Below are positions 34,263-44,954 of a stretch of DNA of 64,000 nucleotides, one piece after another (position 1 is the first letter of the stretch; each line of letters opens with the position of its first letter). The stretch is taken from assembly GCA_026182355.1 (NCBI GenBank), contig JAPFBL010000069.1, positions 1,214,001 to 1,278,000 of the forward strand, written 5' to 3'. The notes under the pieces are model-generated. The model saw only the letters and a program-made list of their open reading frames with translations. It did not search any database and was not told the DNA's origin. The stretch comes from Hermatobates lingyangjiaoensis. Taxonomy: Eukaryota > Arthropoda > Insecta > Hemiptera > Hermatobatidae. The position numbers and the translations under genes are program-made.

Positions 34263-34352
34263 CCGTGGAGTCAATGGAAGCAACGCTTCCTCTATGATTA
34301 TAGAAGCAACAATGAACTCGTTCTATTTATTTTTATCTAAACAGATCTTCCA

Positions 34353-34645
34353 TTATTCTGTGAAAGCATTAAAATCAGTGTAAATTACATAAAATTTAAT
34401 GTTTCCAGCTTTTAATTTAAGAAAAAGCGCTAACACGTCAACCAGTGGACTGACGGTACGAAAAAATTTGTACAGGGGAAGCAACAGTGAAATTGCATCC
34501 CTATGGGAGAAATTATTCAACATATTGCTTTCATAAAAACCCAAAACATCATTTCTTTTTGCAGCCTGCTCTGTTAAAGAGAATCTAATAATATTGTTGA
34601 CAGCTAAATTGATTTCATTGGTGAGTTTTGAATTGTGAATTGGTG
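34353..34645 (-). other. Open frame of ~97 codons, unknown, possibly decayed coding DNA
   Basis: Reading without stops from about 34640 to 34353: NEINLAVNNIIRF, TEQAAKRNDVLGFYESNML, NNFSHRDAISLLLPLYKFF, VSPLVDVLALFLKLKA, YTDFNAFTE. Residue use is more protein-like than most frames here. No family identified; there is no clear ATG at the open-frame start. A gene or transposon fragment is possible. Confidence 0.25.
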
Positions 34646-35299
34646 AGTTTCATGTAACACCAAAATAGAAAAATGAGACATGAAAAGCAATCTAGCAGTC
34701 TGCTTTCATAAAAGCTATACTATGTCGTTATGGAGATATCAAATTTAAACGACTTCGGTTTTCTTTAATCAATAAATCACCAAATCATGTCAAAACAACC
34801 TTTAGAATTAAAATATATATTGAAAATATATTTCAGAGAAGAGAGATAAAATAGTTCAGTAAAAAAACAAAAGATACCATCATTTACTCCAGTATGAGAA
34901 AATATACATATTTTACGGAGCAACGGCAACTCTATTTCTACAGGTCATTGCACAATGTTACGGAGAATGTCCATCTAAGTTTCTAAATTTTTTAACAATA
35001 ATATAAAGCAACAATTTATAGTATAGTACTACTCACAATCATATAAAATTTGTAGGTACAATAAAGTTTAAGCAGCCGTGCACTAATTGGAATAGAAACA
35101 GCTTTTTCAAAAAACAGCAAGAACGACGCACTCTACAATTATGTTATTGACAATTTCATCAAAAACGAAAGAAGTATTGAACTAACATTGAAATAAAATG
35201 GGTAAGTTTTTAGTGTATCTTCATATTTGAAAAGTAACTATAGTATAAAATATATCCATTTAAATGAAATATCTGCTATTACTTCTCCAGTAATAAAGG
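34646..35299. other. No gene recognised
   Basis: AT-rich spacer. Confidence 0.5.
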
Positions 35300-35381
35300 T
35301 CACCGCATGCCTCTGGTATTGTATCCCAGATCTACTAGTCCAGAGGGGAGCACATAACCACTGGGCTAACCTGACTCCCTC
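35300..35381 (-). mobile_element. SINE head fragment
   Basis: Minus strand GAGTCAGGTTAGCCCAGTGG, TTATGTGCTCCCCTCTGGAC, TAGTAGATCTGGGATACAAT: the tRNA-like A-box and B-box region of the same SINE, with no body or tail. Confidence 0.75.
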
Positions 35382-35701
35382 TCCAAGGATATTTTAAAAA
35401 GAATAAATAATTCAATAGAACTTGTGCGGGTAAAAAAAAATAACCTAAACACGATGGAAACAAGTGACTGTGGGTATAGGACAGGAAAACAAATACTATT
35501 TTCACAAGTTTGGTGAAGATAGTTCGGGATCTGTTGTACTGTTGCTGTTTGCAAGGAAAATAGTTGTTTCCGCAAAGTAAGGCAAGTTGTTGTGCCCTTG
35601 AGGAGTTCATCGATTGGTGCTTGAAAACTTTAAAGGAAAGGTCCTATCGATTGATTTTAAAGAAGTTGCCCCTTTGTCTCATACTGAGATAAATCTATAT
35701 T

Positions 35702-35975
35702 ACAAAGTCTCCACACAAAAGAAGTTTTTTTTTATTCAAACTACGCTTTTCAAACATTTCGTGTTCATCGTCAGCTAAACTTCAAATGGAAGGAGTGGAG
35801 TGGACCGACAACAGTCGGACGTTGACTGGACATTCCACTGCTTCCATTGGAAATTTACCTGACGATGAACACGAAGTACTTGAAACACAAAGTTAGAGTA
35901 AAAAACTTCTTTTATGTGGAAACTTTATAATGTACATTTACCCCAGAATGATTAAATTACGGATCGCACAACAAA
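35702..35975. mobile_element. Inverted-repeat PLE-type element, family E (copy 2)
   Basis: Left arm CTCCACACAAAAGAAGTTTT, CATTTCGTGTTCATCGTCAG. Right arm TTTACCTGACGATGAACACG, AAGTACTTGAAACACAAAG, AAACTTCTTTTATGTGGAAA, then CCCCAGAATGATTAAATTAC. The core reads CTGACGA, extra T, hairpin GAACACGAAGTACTT, GAAA. The centre between arms (TGGAAGGAGTGGAGTGGACC ...) is also palindromic in part. Confidence 0.82.
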
Positions 35976-36665
35976 TCAATTACCAGTATCCTTACTCGAT
36001 ATTTGATATTATATCATCAAATATTGATAATGTAATATAAACTTATAATATATGTTTATAAAAATTATATCATATCATTTTTTCTCAGCCTGTAATAATC
36101 TATTTGTAAAAATTAACGTAATTTGCGGTTACATAAATCAATTATAATATTTTAAATACGTTTGAAAACTCTTTATATCAGTGTGATAATTATTTTTGTT
36201 CCTAAAATAAAAGGTTTGATCAATTATTAAAAAATTTAAAAAATATCAATTAAATTAAAAAAACTTCGTAGTGTAACAATTGTGTACTACTGCTTATGTA
36301 CTGCAGCGAGTTTTTTCTTCTTTTTTTTTTAAAAAAAAAGAGGAAATGAGGAGGTGGGATTAGTTATCTGAATCACCTTTGATGTTTATTCTTAAAAAGA
36401 AATATTGCATCTCCCTGCTTACTACTACTATTACATTTTAATACCACTACTATTTAATACTACTTCTTCTAAATCCCTATTTTCTTCAAAAACTCTGTTA
36501 ATTAAGTCAAGGATGCTATTTATAAGTCTCTCAAGAAGTAATTTTACTGGATTAATGTTTTTTTTTTACAATTTCATATCTTTATCCTAAATTTTCAAAT
36601 CAACTATGAGCAAAATCTTCACATCAAAATATAACATATAGTTAATAAAGATTATACAATTATGT
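35976..36665. other. No gene recognised
   Basis: AT-rich; includes A/T homopolymers near 36310-36340. Confidence 0.5.
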
Positions 36666-36692
36666 GGGAGTTTAAAAGAATGAAGCCGTAGT

Positions 36693-37312
36693 TTGCGAAT
36701 GAAATTAGAAGATCTTCCCATTGCCATACATGCCAATAGCCACGGTCTCCCTTTTAATGAGTGCTACAGGTTACAGATTCTGCGACAAATACCCCCTGAC
36801 AGCAAAGATCTCACACTACGAGCCTCCGAAGAAGCCCATATTTGGCTATTAAGTGCGCGCAGTGCACCTGGCCTCAATCTAAAGCGATAATGTTTAAAAG
36901 TTCCTTGCCTTTTCATATTTTATCACCCATTTTTTAATAAATTATTTCATATATTATTATTATTTGTATTCTTAGTTTTATTTTATTCTATCATAGCTTA
37001 GTCAGTACTTTTGTTTATGTATCAATTTCTCTGTTCGTTAATATGTATCAATTTCCCTTAATTTTTTCAATTTTTCCTTTTATTTATTTATTGTTTTCAT
37101 ATTCCATTAATTTAATGTAATCATAAATTGATTCCTGTCTACCTTATTTTCTGTGAACGGGCGCGCATGCGGCAACACTGTTGGTCTCCAACCGTCTCTG
37201 AACCAGTGCGCTTGGTTTCCCTCTCTTATCTCTCCTGAAGACGGTTCAAACCGAACATTAGAGACTGTAAGTGTGTTCTTTTGATTTCTCTATGTTTCTT
37301 TGTTTATATTGA
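36693..37312 (+). mobile_element. PLE-like retroelement 3' portion, family H (with ORF C-terminus)
   Basis: A frame from 36693 to 36890 (65 codons, no proper ATG at its start) contains IAIHANSHGLPFNECYRLQI and then TLRASEEAHIWLL ... APGLNLKR, the expected layout of the C-terminal half of a GIY-YIG endonuclease domain (conserved E and a final P-x-L-N). The same C-terminus is encoded at 59773-59856. About 300 bp of 3' UTR follows, then the H motif at 37235-37256: CTGAAGA, C, GGTTCAAACC, GAAC. The end ATTAGAGACTGTAAGTGTGT abuts a (TA)n tract. 5'-truncated; assignment to Penelope-like elements is inference from the domain and the motif. Confidence 0.65.
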
Positions 37313-37321
37313 ACTATATAT

Positions 37322-37352
<31 letters not shown>
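37313..37352. repeat. (TA)n microsatellite
   Basis: TA tract following the H element end. Confidence 0.85.
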
Positions 37353-37356
<4 letters not shown>

Positions 37357-38189
37357 TAAAATTTCTAACTATTTATAAAACTTATATTTTATAAATAAAA
37401 AACAGATCAAAAAAGCAACAATAAAAACATTATTTGCTCTATATTTTCTTTTTAAACAATTCATATTAATTAATCATTTGAAATGCAATCCTATAATACT
37501 TGAGAACTCTATAAATATTATTGAACTAATGACGTACAATGGTCAAATGTATTATTAAAAAATAAAAAATGGATATATTTTATAAATAAAATTAGTAAAA
37601 TATGATTCAGTTTATAATGTGTTAAATAATTTGGATTTTCATTAGAACTGTAAAGAGCTAAAGAGACTGCCTTCTCTCTTCGTGTCACACGCAAACATCA
37701 TGTCTTAGCACTATTTTCAATTGGGGGATAAAACTGTTCCCTTCATATCATTAATACTTTTTCATAATAATTAATTATGCTTTAAGATAACATTTTCTAA
37801 TCTTACAATTCATAATTTCTACCAGCTACATTTTTTATAAAGTACATGAAATAAATTTCTATCTTTTTCTATTATAAGTGTTAACTCAAAAACAATAAAT
37901 ACTTTTTCAACATATCAGAAAATGCAAACCATTATTTAATTACATATTTTGTGCATTTGTCAACGGTAATCAATGTTTATTTTTATTATTAACCAAAGAA
38001 TTATGATATTTTTTACTACATTTAATCATCACACATTTGATTTAAACAAAAGGATTGGTTTATACATGTATTCAAAACCTGTTGCTTGGATTGGTACAAT
38101 TATTTTAAGAATACCTGACAATGGGTTTCAAAGGGTCTGTTCCTTAAGTCAACTACCGAAACCCTTTTCTTGAGCAGTTATTCATATCA
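37353..38189. other. No gene recognised
   Basis: AT-rich; a 66-codon frame at 37973-38173 is unconvincing. Confidence 0.5.
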
Positions 38190-38420
38190 CTTATTTCTTC
38201 TTGAACTTCTTAGTGTAACTTGACTTATCTTAGCCTTTGTTCACTTTTCCTTACACTTTACGGCTTTTTAAATACATCTTTTGCCTCCCTTCTTCATCAA
38301 TTCTCCACCAAATATCTTATTATTACTTTTTCAGTGTGAGCTAAACTATTATGAAGACCTATGTTTTGGTCTGAATCTCTTACTACACTTTAGATCTTTA
38401 TCCGTCTAAAAACTGCAGAA
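38190..38420 (+). mobile_element. Possible diverged PLE-type 3' end
   Basis: A pyrimidine-rich UTR-like stretch is followed by ATTATGAAGACCTATGTTTT and GGTCTGAATCTCTTAC. The order GAAGA, CC/GG hairpin, GAA recalls the ends of the other families, but no second copy was found in the window. Confidence 0.35.
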
Positions 38421-38857
38421 ATGAATTGAGAATATCAGGGTTTACCTGCTTGTGATGTTTCCCTCTCCCGAAATATAGACTTATTCTGATTATTTGACCT
38501 GAAAATCACCTATAAAATTCTTACAACTGAGCACTATATTTAAGTCACTATTCTGTTTTGTTAAGAATTGGGTTCTGTTTTTGAATAAAACAGTTTCTAA
38601 ATTGATAGTTTTTTGAAGTTACTGATTTACAGTAGTTCTGTGGTGTCTTCCGTCAGCATCTGTCGCGTCATTTTCATCCAGTGGCAGTTTTTAGTGTGTT
38701 TTAGCGAAGTACCCGCAGTAGGATTGAGATGGATATCTTATATGAATATGATAAACCTTCTTTCTCATCATCTTAAGAAGCCAATTACAAATTCCTAGCA
38801 AATTTGTAATCCCAGTTCCGGTTGGCAGGGTTGTCAATATATTTGACATATATAAGA

Positions 38858-39027
38858 AGATTTCACATAAACACGTGAAACAATCAATGATCAAACCACA
38901 AAATGAAAAGGGAAAAAAGATCTTTCAAGCGTAACAAGCGGTCTTCGTCAGAGTCAAAAATCCAACCGCTTGTTACGGTTGAAAGATCTTAGTATTTTTT
39001 CCCTTTTCATTTTGTGGTTTGATCATA
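38858..39027. mobile_element. Family A palindromic element
   Basis: GATTTCACATAAACACGTGA, AACCACAAAATGAAAAGGGA, GCGGTCTTCGTCAGAGTC on the left; CCGCTTGTTACGGTTGAAAG, TTTTCCCTTTTCATTTTGTG on the right. The two arms share private changes (AAAATGAAAAGGG), so one arm was probably copied from the other. ATATTTGACATAT occurs on both flanks. Confidence 0.9.
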
Positions 39028-39089
39028 ATATTTGACATATTGACATATATTTGACTAGTACCAGATATGTCAAAAACTATAATGTATTC

Positions 39090-39340
39090 ATTCTGAGGTA
39101 AAATAGATAAACCAACAAATTCTCCACACAAATGAAGTTTTATTCAACGCATTTCGAATACTTTGTGTTCATCATCAGGAAGACACTATAATACAAATTA
39201 TATCTAATTTTGTAACTGATTAGATATAATTTGTATTATAGTGTCTTCCTGGTGATGAACACAAAGTGTTCAAAATGCGTTGAATAAAACTTCATTTGTG
39301 TGAAGACTTTTGTTGGTTTATCTATTTATTACCTCAGAAT
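39090..39340. mobile_element. Long palindromic element, family E (copy 3)
   Basis: Arms of about 115-120 bp extend from ATTCTGAGGTAAAATAGATA on the left to TCTATTTATTACCTCAGAAT on the right, about 95% complementary by eye, meeting around 39215. Each arm carries AAATGAAGTTTTATTCAACG, CGAATACTTTGTGTTCATCA and GGAAGACACTATAATACAAA or their complements. Minus-strand core: CTGATGA, T, hairpin, GAAA at 39151-39178. GAGTAAATACCACACAATTA follows. Confidence 0.9.
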
Positions 39341-40351
39341 GAGTAAATACCACACAATTAAGGATTGCAAAACTAATGATATAATGTATTCCTGTTAACA
39401 CAGCGTAATCAAAATTCACTTTCACTTATAAATTAACCTTATGGGTAAATTTAATACCCATTGAGACCCTCTAACCAGGAAGTAGTTTAGCTTACCGAAA
39501 AACAACTACTGCATCTTTGCCATATAAGATTTATGCTGTTATTTGATCTTATGTGGTAAAAAACTTTAAAAATTGTTAATTTAATAAAAAAGTAAATAAG
39601 AATATATTATTTGATTGTATAAAATGAATAGTTGTGGTAAGAAAAAGCGATGAAGTGGAACGAAGGAAGAAATAAATCGTTAGGGAGTGAAGCACGGTCA
39701 CTTGAGTTAGGGGAAGCAAGTCAATAGGCCTGCTAAATGTACCACCCCAAGCGCCAGTGGTCACCGCACCCAATCCGCCACTCCACTCACTTATCAACAC
39801 CCTTCTCCTTTAAATAAATTCAATTTCATTACCCTACAATTATAATATAAGTTATAAATATTATATTTCTCATCTAAATATTACTTCATAAAATTGATTA
39901 ATATTATCAATAGTAGAAAATAGTACAGCTAAAATAACAACACAAAAATCTTCTGAAGTTAAACAAAAATGTTCTTACAACTATTTAAAACCAAGTTTGA
40001 AAACAATTACTTGATACTGTTAAAACAGTTTCATTAAAAATACATCGTATCTTTATTTGAAATTATGATATATGGAAAATGTGCTATAACAATGCAAACT
40101 TACATTAAACATTCGCAAGTAAATTTAATAAGATGTAATCAACAAATAATCGATGTTATTCTTTCTGGAAATGTTAGTTTTTTGAGAGTTAGAAAACTAA
40201 CTCAATAATATATGGAAAAAAAAATCATAGAGTTTTAAAAGAATCAAAAAGAAAATTTAAAGGAGAATGCTATTGTCAAAATTTAATGAAAAAGTTTACA
40301 AATTTAAAAAACTAGAACCAATAATAGCAGACTATAATGTAACCATACATA
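39341..40351. other. No gene recognised; GC-richer at 39640-39800
   Basis: A 74-codon minus-strand frame in the GC-richer patch has no family likeness. The remainder is AT-rich. Confidence 0.45.
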
Positions 40352-40354
40352 CAG

Positions 40355-40388
<34 letters not shown>
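40352..40388. repeat. (TA)n microsatellite
   Basis: TA tract about 40 bp upstream of a family A element. Confidence 0.85.
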
Positions 40389-40394
<6 letters not shown>

Positions 40395-40424
40395 AATACA
40401 TATACTGTATATAATATATATACC

Positions 40425-40669
40425 GTCAATGATCAAACCACAATAAGAAATGGGAAAACAAGACTAAGATCTTTCAACCGTAACAAGCGGCCTTCGTCAG
40501 AGTCAAAAACCCAACTGAACACTAGATGCAGAAAATATCTGGTGAGGAGTTGAGAAGAGTGGGAGGGAAGAGTGGTATTTTAAAAGGGTGAAAGCGCAGG
40601 AAAGGACTAATGTCCAGAAAGGGATGTTTGGGGAAATTATTTCACGTGTTTATGTGAAATCTTTTTATA
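40425..40669 (-). mobile_element. Longer family A copy with internal UTR segment
   Basis: The left arm ends at CAGAGTCAAAAACCCAACTG (40503-40518). It is then followed not by the inverted arm but by about 115 bp of unique sequence, and finally TTTCACGTGTTTATGTGAAA. The unique part, read on the minus strand (CATCCCTTTCTGGACATTAG, CACCCTTTTAAAATACCACT), aligns with the pyrimidine-rich UTR at 56600-56690. This shows that A palindromes are ends of a larger element with a PLE-style 3' UTR. Confidence 0.8.
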
Positions 40670-40818
40670 TATACATATATATAGTTAAAAATATTATACA
40701 TATTTATAGACTATAAATGTTAACCATATATCTAAAGCACAAATTCATTTCATTTACTGAATATGTATTATGTAACCCTAAATAGTTGTAAATATTTAGC
40801 ACTAATCAATATTGTTTT

Positions 40819-40873
40819 AAAATGCGCACAGGTTTACAAACTAAAGGTCAGGGATCAGGTTACCCAGTGTTAC
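40819..40873 (+). repeat. 53-bp direct repeat, left copy (flank plus SINE head)
   Basis: AAAATGCGCACAGGTTTACA, AACTAAAGGTCAGGGATCAG, GTTACCCAGTGTT. It is repeated at 41252-41304 on the far side of the satellite array with few changes. The second half is the first ~20 nt of the SINE that continues at 41278. Confidence 0.85.
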
Positions 40874-40885
40874 TCCCAAAACTCT

Positions 40886-41251
40886 AATGTTTTGGGAGTT
40901 CAACTGTAAAATGTTTGGGAGATTTTACAGCTGACAGATGTTATAATCATGTAGTTTACTATCATGGTTTTGGAGTTCAACTGTAAAATGTTTGGGGGAT
41001 TTTACAGCTGACAGATGTTATAATCATGTAGTTTAAATCATGATTTCGGAGTTCAACTGTAAAATGTTTGAGGGATTTTACAGCTGACAGCTGTTATAAT
41101 CATGTAGTTTACTATCATGATTTCGGAGTCCAACTCTAAAATGTTTGAGGGATTTTACAGCTGACAGCTGTTATAGTCATGTAGTTAAATATCATGATTT
41201 CTGAGTTCAACTGTAAAATGTTTGGGCTATTTTAAAGCTGACAGATGTTAT
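40886..41251 (+). repeat. 77-bp satellite array, five units
   Basis: GTTCAACTGTAAAATGTTTG begins at 40898, 40975, 41051, 41128 and 41205, giving a period of 76-77 bp. Each unit contains a hairpin, CTGTAAAAT then a G-rich loop then ATTTTACAG, and the block CTGACAGATGTTATAATCAT followed by GTAGTTTA. A second array of the same unit is at 43113-43342. Confidence 0.93.
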
Positions 41252-41277
41252 AAAATGCGCAAAGGTTTAAAAACTAA

Positions 41278-41700
41278 AAGTCAGGGATCAGGTTACCCAT
41301 TGTCTTGTATTCTCGTTTCCGGACTAATAGATCCATGGTTCGACTCTCACTCTGGCCCTCAATTTTTTTCAAGCGAGAAGCGAAAAAATCTGATCATCAC
41401 ATTACAGAGAGAGGACGTTGAACCGTCGGTCCGGAGCCTGAACGACGCCGGCTGGCATAGGTTGCAAGTACTGGTTAAAGATCGCTACCCTAAATACATT
41501 TGAGTTGGGTAAAATTTAGGACTCTTAATATAGAATCAATTGATAATATTACCGAATTGATTTTATACTAAGAATCTATTTTAGCACCAATTTACCCATC
41601 GCTAGTATAAGTACTAAACAATGAATGAACCAAAGTCCCGTCCCATGAACATCAGTAAAAGATGAAAGGCTATAAGTGTGGACACTGGAAAACATACAAA
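41278..41700 (+). mobile_element. tRNA-derived SINE, tail type 3
   Basis: Head CAGGGATCAGGTTACCCATT with a B box GGTTCGACTCTC, body with GAGGACGTTGAACCGTCGGT, a small private insertion (GACGCCGGCTGGCATAGGTT) and GGGTAAAATTTAGGACTCTT. The downstream tail TATAAGTGTGGACACTGGAA matches the tail at 4.96-5.0 kb. Its first bases are duplicated on the other side of the satellite array. Confidence 0.75.
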
Positions 41701-41922
41701 CAGAATTTAAAGTTAGGTTACAGTACTGATGTATTAAAAAAATTAAAAAGTTAACCGTATAAATACTGAAAACATTAGTTATTGAAAACAGATTGAAAAT
41801 CTGTAATAACTTAGTAAAGACATTATTAGAATTACCATTATATAATTCTCAATTTAATAATCAATTTTAATTTAAAAATTCTTGTATAATTTAATATAAA
41901 TATAAGTATGTATTAATAACTT
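41701..41922. other. No gene recognised
   Basis: AT-rich spacer. Confidence 0.5.
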
Positions 41923-41932
41923 TGTGTGTGTG

Positions 41933-41984
<52 letters not shown>

Positions 41985-41998
41985 TGTGTGTGTTTGTG
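41923..41998. repeat. (TG)n microsatellite
   Basis: Long TG tract, about 75 bp. It causes long CV/TH-repeat open frames on both strands, which are not genes. Confidence 0.92.
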
Positions 41999-42690
41999 TA
42001 TTTGGAAAAAGTGAAGGAGTAACTGTGTGCGTTTGTTTGTTTGCTTGCAAAATTACTAAGACAATATGCCTCTCTTGTGGGACACATACAATATTTATAA
42101 TGCAAAAAGACTAAACATGTCATCAACCACTTATCTTGCCTGACTGCAAACATTGTTCATGGATTGCTACCAATATAATCAATGTGAATGGGTACCTTTT
42201 AAAAAAATTATACACTAAACAAAGTTGCTGACCCGCATTGATAGCATCAAGTAAAAATTACATAAAAAAAGGTATTAAAGTATAACTTGGAACATTGAAG
42301 TCAATTAATAAACAGGATTTCATTTTAAAATGTTACACAATAATAATATCGAAAGAGTAGTTTAAATTGTTATGAAAGTGTAAGATGGAGGTAAAACAGG
42401 GCTATTTGCATACTAATACCTCGTTACAATCATCTTATTGACTTATATAACTTCACATTGAATATAAGAAAGTTGTCTTTTCAAATTTATTTCTTAATGA
42501 AACCATCATCTCTAACATTACTGTTAACAAACTTATCACAGTTTTTAGACAGAAAGGTAAATATGTATCATACAAAAAAATTATATAGTTAATTGGTTAA
42601 CCGAAAGATAATCTAAGAAACTCTTATTTATTCATGTCATGCGATAACGTTTTGATTTATTTATTTAAATTAAATTAATTAATTTAATTT
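41999..42690. other. No gene recognised
   Basis: AT-rich spacer. Confidence 0.5.
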
Positions 42691-42840
42691 TACAATAAAC
42701 ACGTAAATTAAAAATCAAATAAGAAATCAGAAAAATGGCTAAGATCTTTCAACGAAAACAAGTGGTATTCGTCAGTTTGGCATCGGAGGAAGACATTTGT
42801 TTTGATTGAAAGATCTTAGTCAATTTTTATGAATTTGAAT
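42691..42840. mobile_element. Family A palindromic element, diverged
   Basis: ACAATAAACACGTAAATTAA, GCTAAGATCTTTCAACG, AAGTGGTATTCGTCAG on the left; GGAAGACATTTGTTTTGATT and GAAAGATCTTAGTC on the right. One of the more decayed copies. Confidence 0.75.
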
Positions 42841-43112
42841 ATGTTGATGCATTTCATTTATGTTTGTATCGCTTACAACTTATACTGATTTAGTTGTAGA
42901 CGCTATATGAAAAGTCCTTCATGTAGACATTGTTAATTAATTAATTCTGTTTTGTTTATTTGTGTCAAACACATAGAAAGTACGGTCCGTTAACATGATT
43001 AAAAATAGGCCACCATTTAGAATTGTTACAAAAAATTCAGTTATGACATCATTACTAGATAGATACCTACATATAATTCATTAATGTAGCATAGATATCA
43101 AATAGGCTTGGT
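42841..43112. other. No gene recognised
   Basis: AT-rich spacer. Confidence 0.45.
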
Positions 43113-43342
43113 TCATGTAGTTTAATATTCTGTTTTGAAAGTTCAACTGTAAAATGTTTGGGAGATTTTACAGCTGACAGATGTTATAATCATGTAGTTT
43201 AATATCATGTTTTGGGAGTTCAACTGTAAAATGTTTGGGGGATTTTACAGCTGACAGATCTTACACCATGTAGTTTAATATCATGATTTCGGAGTTCAAC
43301 TGTAAAATTTTTGGTAGATTCTGATGACAGACAGATGTTATC
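43113..43342 (+). repeat. 77-bp satellite array, three units
   Basis: GTTCAACTGTAAAATGTTTG begins at 43141, 43218 and 43294. It has the same unit and hairpin as the array at 40.9 kb; the last unit is degenerate and breaks off near 43342. The two arrays are in the same orientation, about 1.9 kb apart. Confidence 0.92.
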
Positions 43343-43749
43343 AGATAAGATTAATTAGATTATTTTTCAATAGAAGAAGACTACACTTGCGAAGTTCTAG
43401 TGATCAACTTCTACTGAAGAAAATATTTTTAAGTCATTGAGATATCTATTTGATTCAATAAAAAGGCAATAAAAAAATACGATTCGCAAAATAGATTGTG
43501 ATGAATAATTAAAAATATTACTCGTTCTTAAATTCTTTTGAAGATCAATAGTCAGGAACGAGAAATTTAATCACATAAAACACTCTTTATTTCTTCAAGA
43601 CAAATATTGTTGTATCTTTTTTTTTGAACTTTTTGTTGTTTCAAATAAAAATAACTTCAATTGAAATTAGTGATCCAACTTAAGAATTGTTGTTTAATTT
43701 TCAAGAAACCAGTAAATCTTGGTTGAATAGCAAATTCCTGCCAAAGATG
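43343..43749. other. No gene recognised
   Basis: AT-rich spacer; decayed upstream part of the GIY-YIG fossil may lie here but is not readable. Confidence 0.4.
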
Positions 43750-43945
43750 TAATCTTCTATGTTATTGCGACGAATTATATATTGAACAAACGAGAGAAAG
43801 CCTGAGGAAACAGGTTGAACAAGACAAAACACGTTAGAATGGAAATAAATCTCGTACTTTTTCAACTTGTTTTGTTGGTTGGCATCGAAGCGGAGTTGTT
43901 AGTAACTTCTCTGTAAGGATTGCACCAACGGAGAAAAATACTTTT
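43750..43945 (+). pseudogene. GIY-YIG endonuclease domain fossil (PLE-type)
   Basis: Plus-strand codons read CYCDELYIEQTRESLRKQ, matching the YIG strand and following helix of a GIY-YIG nuclease (consensus C-x-C-x-x-LYIGQTRESLR; here YIE replaces YIG). After a TAG stop the same frame continues SRTFSTCFVGWHRSG and SNFSVRIAP. GIY-YIG nucleases in animal genomes are typically the endonuclease of Penelope-like elements, cutting target DNA for integration. The C-terminal catalytic part is not recognisable. Clearly inactive. Confidence 0.6.
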
Positions 43946-44954
43946 TTTTTTTGTACTGTAATACATGATTTATTACTAGTGTAAAAATGAGTACCTAATC
44001 AGTCTTCATTTAAAAAAAAAACGGTGCCTGGACAATTTAGCAGAATTATCATTTATATAAACAAAAAAATTTAAATCGTAAAAATAAATATGAAAATAAC
44101 TTTTTAATATATATATATTTTTTTAAACATTTACATTAGTATAGAGCATATTTATGAGTTGGATGAAAGTTTGTATTAAAGTTGAAAGGCACTTCCAAAA
44201 TCTTTAATATAAATAAAAGCCACAAAATAAAACAATCATTTGTTGTAGATCCAAAATTATGCAAATTAAAACGAAAATTAAAAATGCTCATTCTTCAGTA
44301 ACAAATTAAAGATAGTTACTCTATAATTTCAGTTTTACTTGTAATATCAGCATGTTGAACTTACAATAAAAATAATAATAATAACTAATATCCCAATTTT
44401 TTAAAACTGTATGTATTTTTTGATTACTTTCTTGCAGTGTATCTACGCTAAACATCAACGAGTCATAATTCATTAGTTCAACTATCAAATGAAATGGAAT
44501 TTAATTCAGGATTATCTATGGATGCATCAATAACTCATAAATATTAATAACTTTAAAAAAGAACAATTTTTACAAATAATTAACTTAACAACGCTTAATT
44601 TCACCTACGTGTTGAAGCACAAACAATGCTAAAATATATATATTTATTTGAGTAAACAAATTTCAAACATCAATTTGACACTTTATGGTTTCAAGTTATT
44701 TTTCCAATTCTTAAATAACATTACAGAAAAATAACTTCAATTACATCCTTTTTCTTCAATAATGCTGAAGGAAACAAATTTAAAATCAACAATATTTTTG
44801 TTTTCATAGAAAATATGAATATTTATATAACACTTTCTTAAATATAATTTCTTATTTGTAACTTTTATAAATTTATATATCAACACAATTTAAAATATCT
44901 TCCTATAGATCTTGAAAATTAGTAATTTGGTATTCCCTTTTTGTTTGTATTTTT
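43946..44954. other. No gene recognised
   Basis: Very AT-rich. Confidence 0.5.

Noticed and set aside
35335..35610. 91-codon and 69-codon overlapping minus-strand frames
   Set aside because: They overlap a SINE head fragment and each other in different frames; no family likeness.
40886..41251. CRISPR-like regularly spaced repeats
   Set aside because: The whole 77-bp unit repeats with no variable spacers, and the genome is eukaryotic: a satellite array.
41872..42153. 93-codon and 62-codon frames with TH and CV repeats
   Set aside because: Direct translation of the (TG)n microsatellite.
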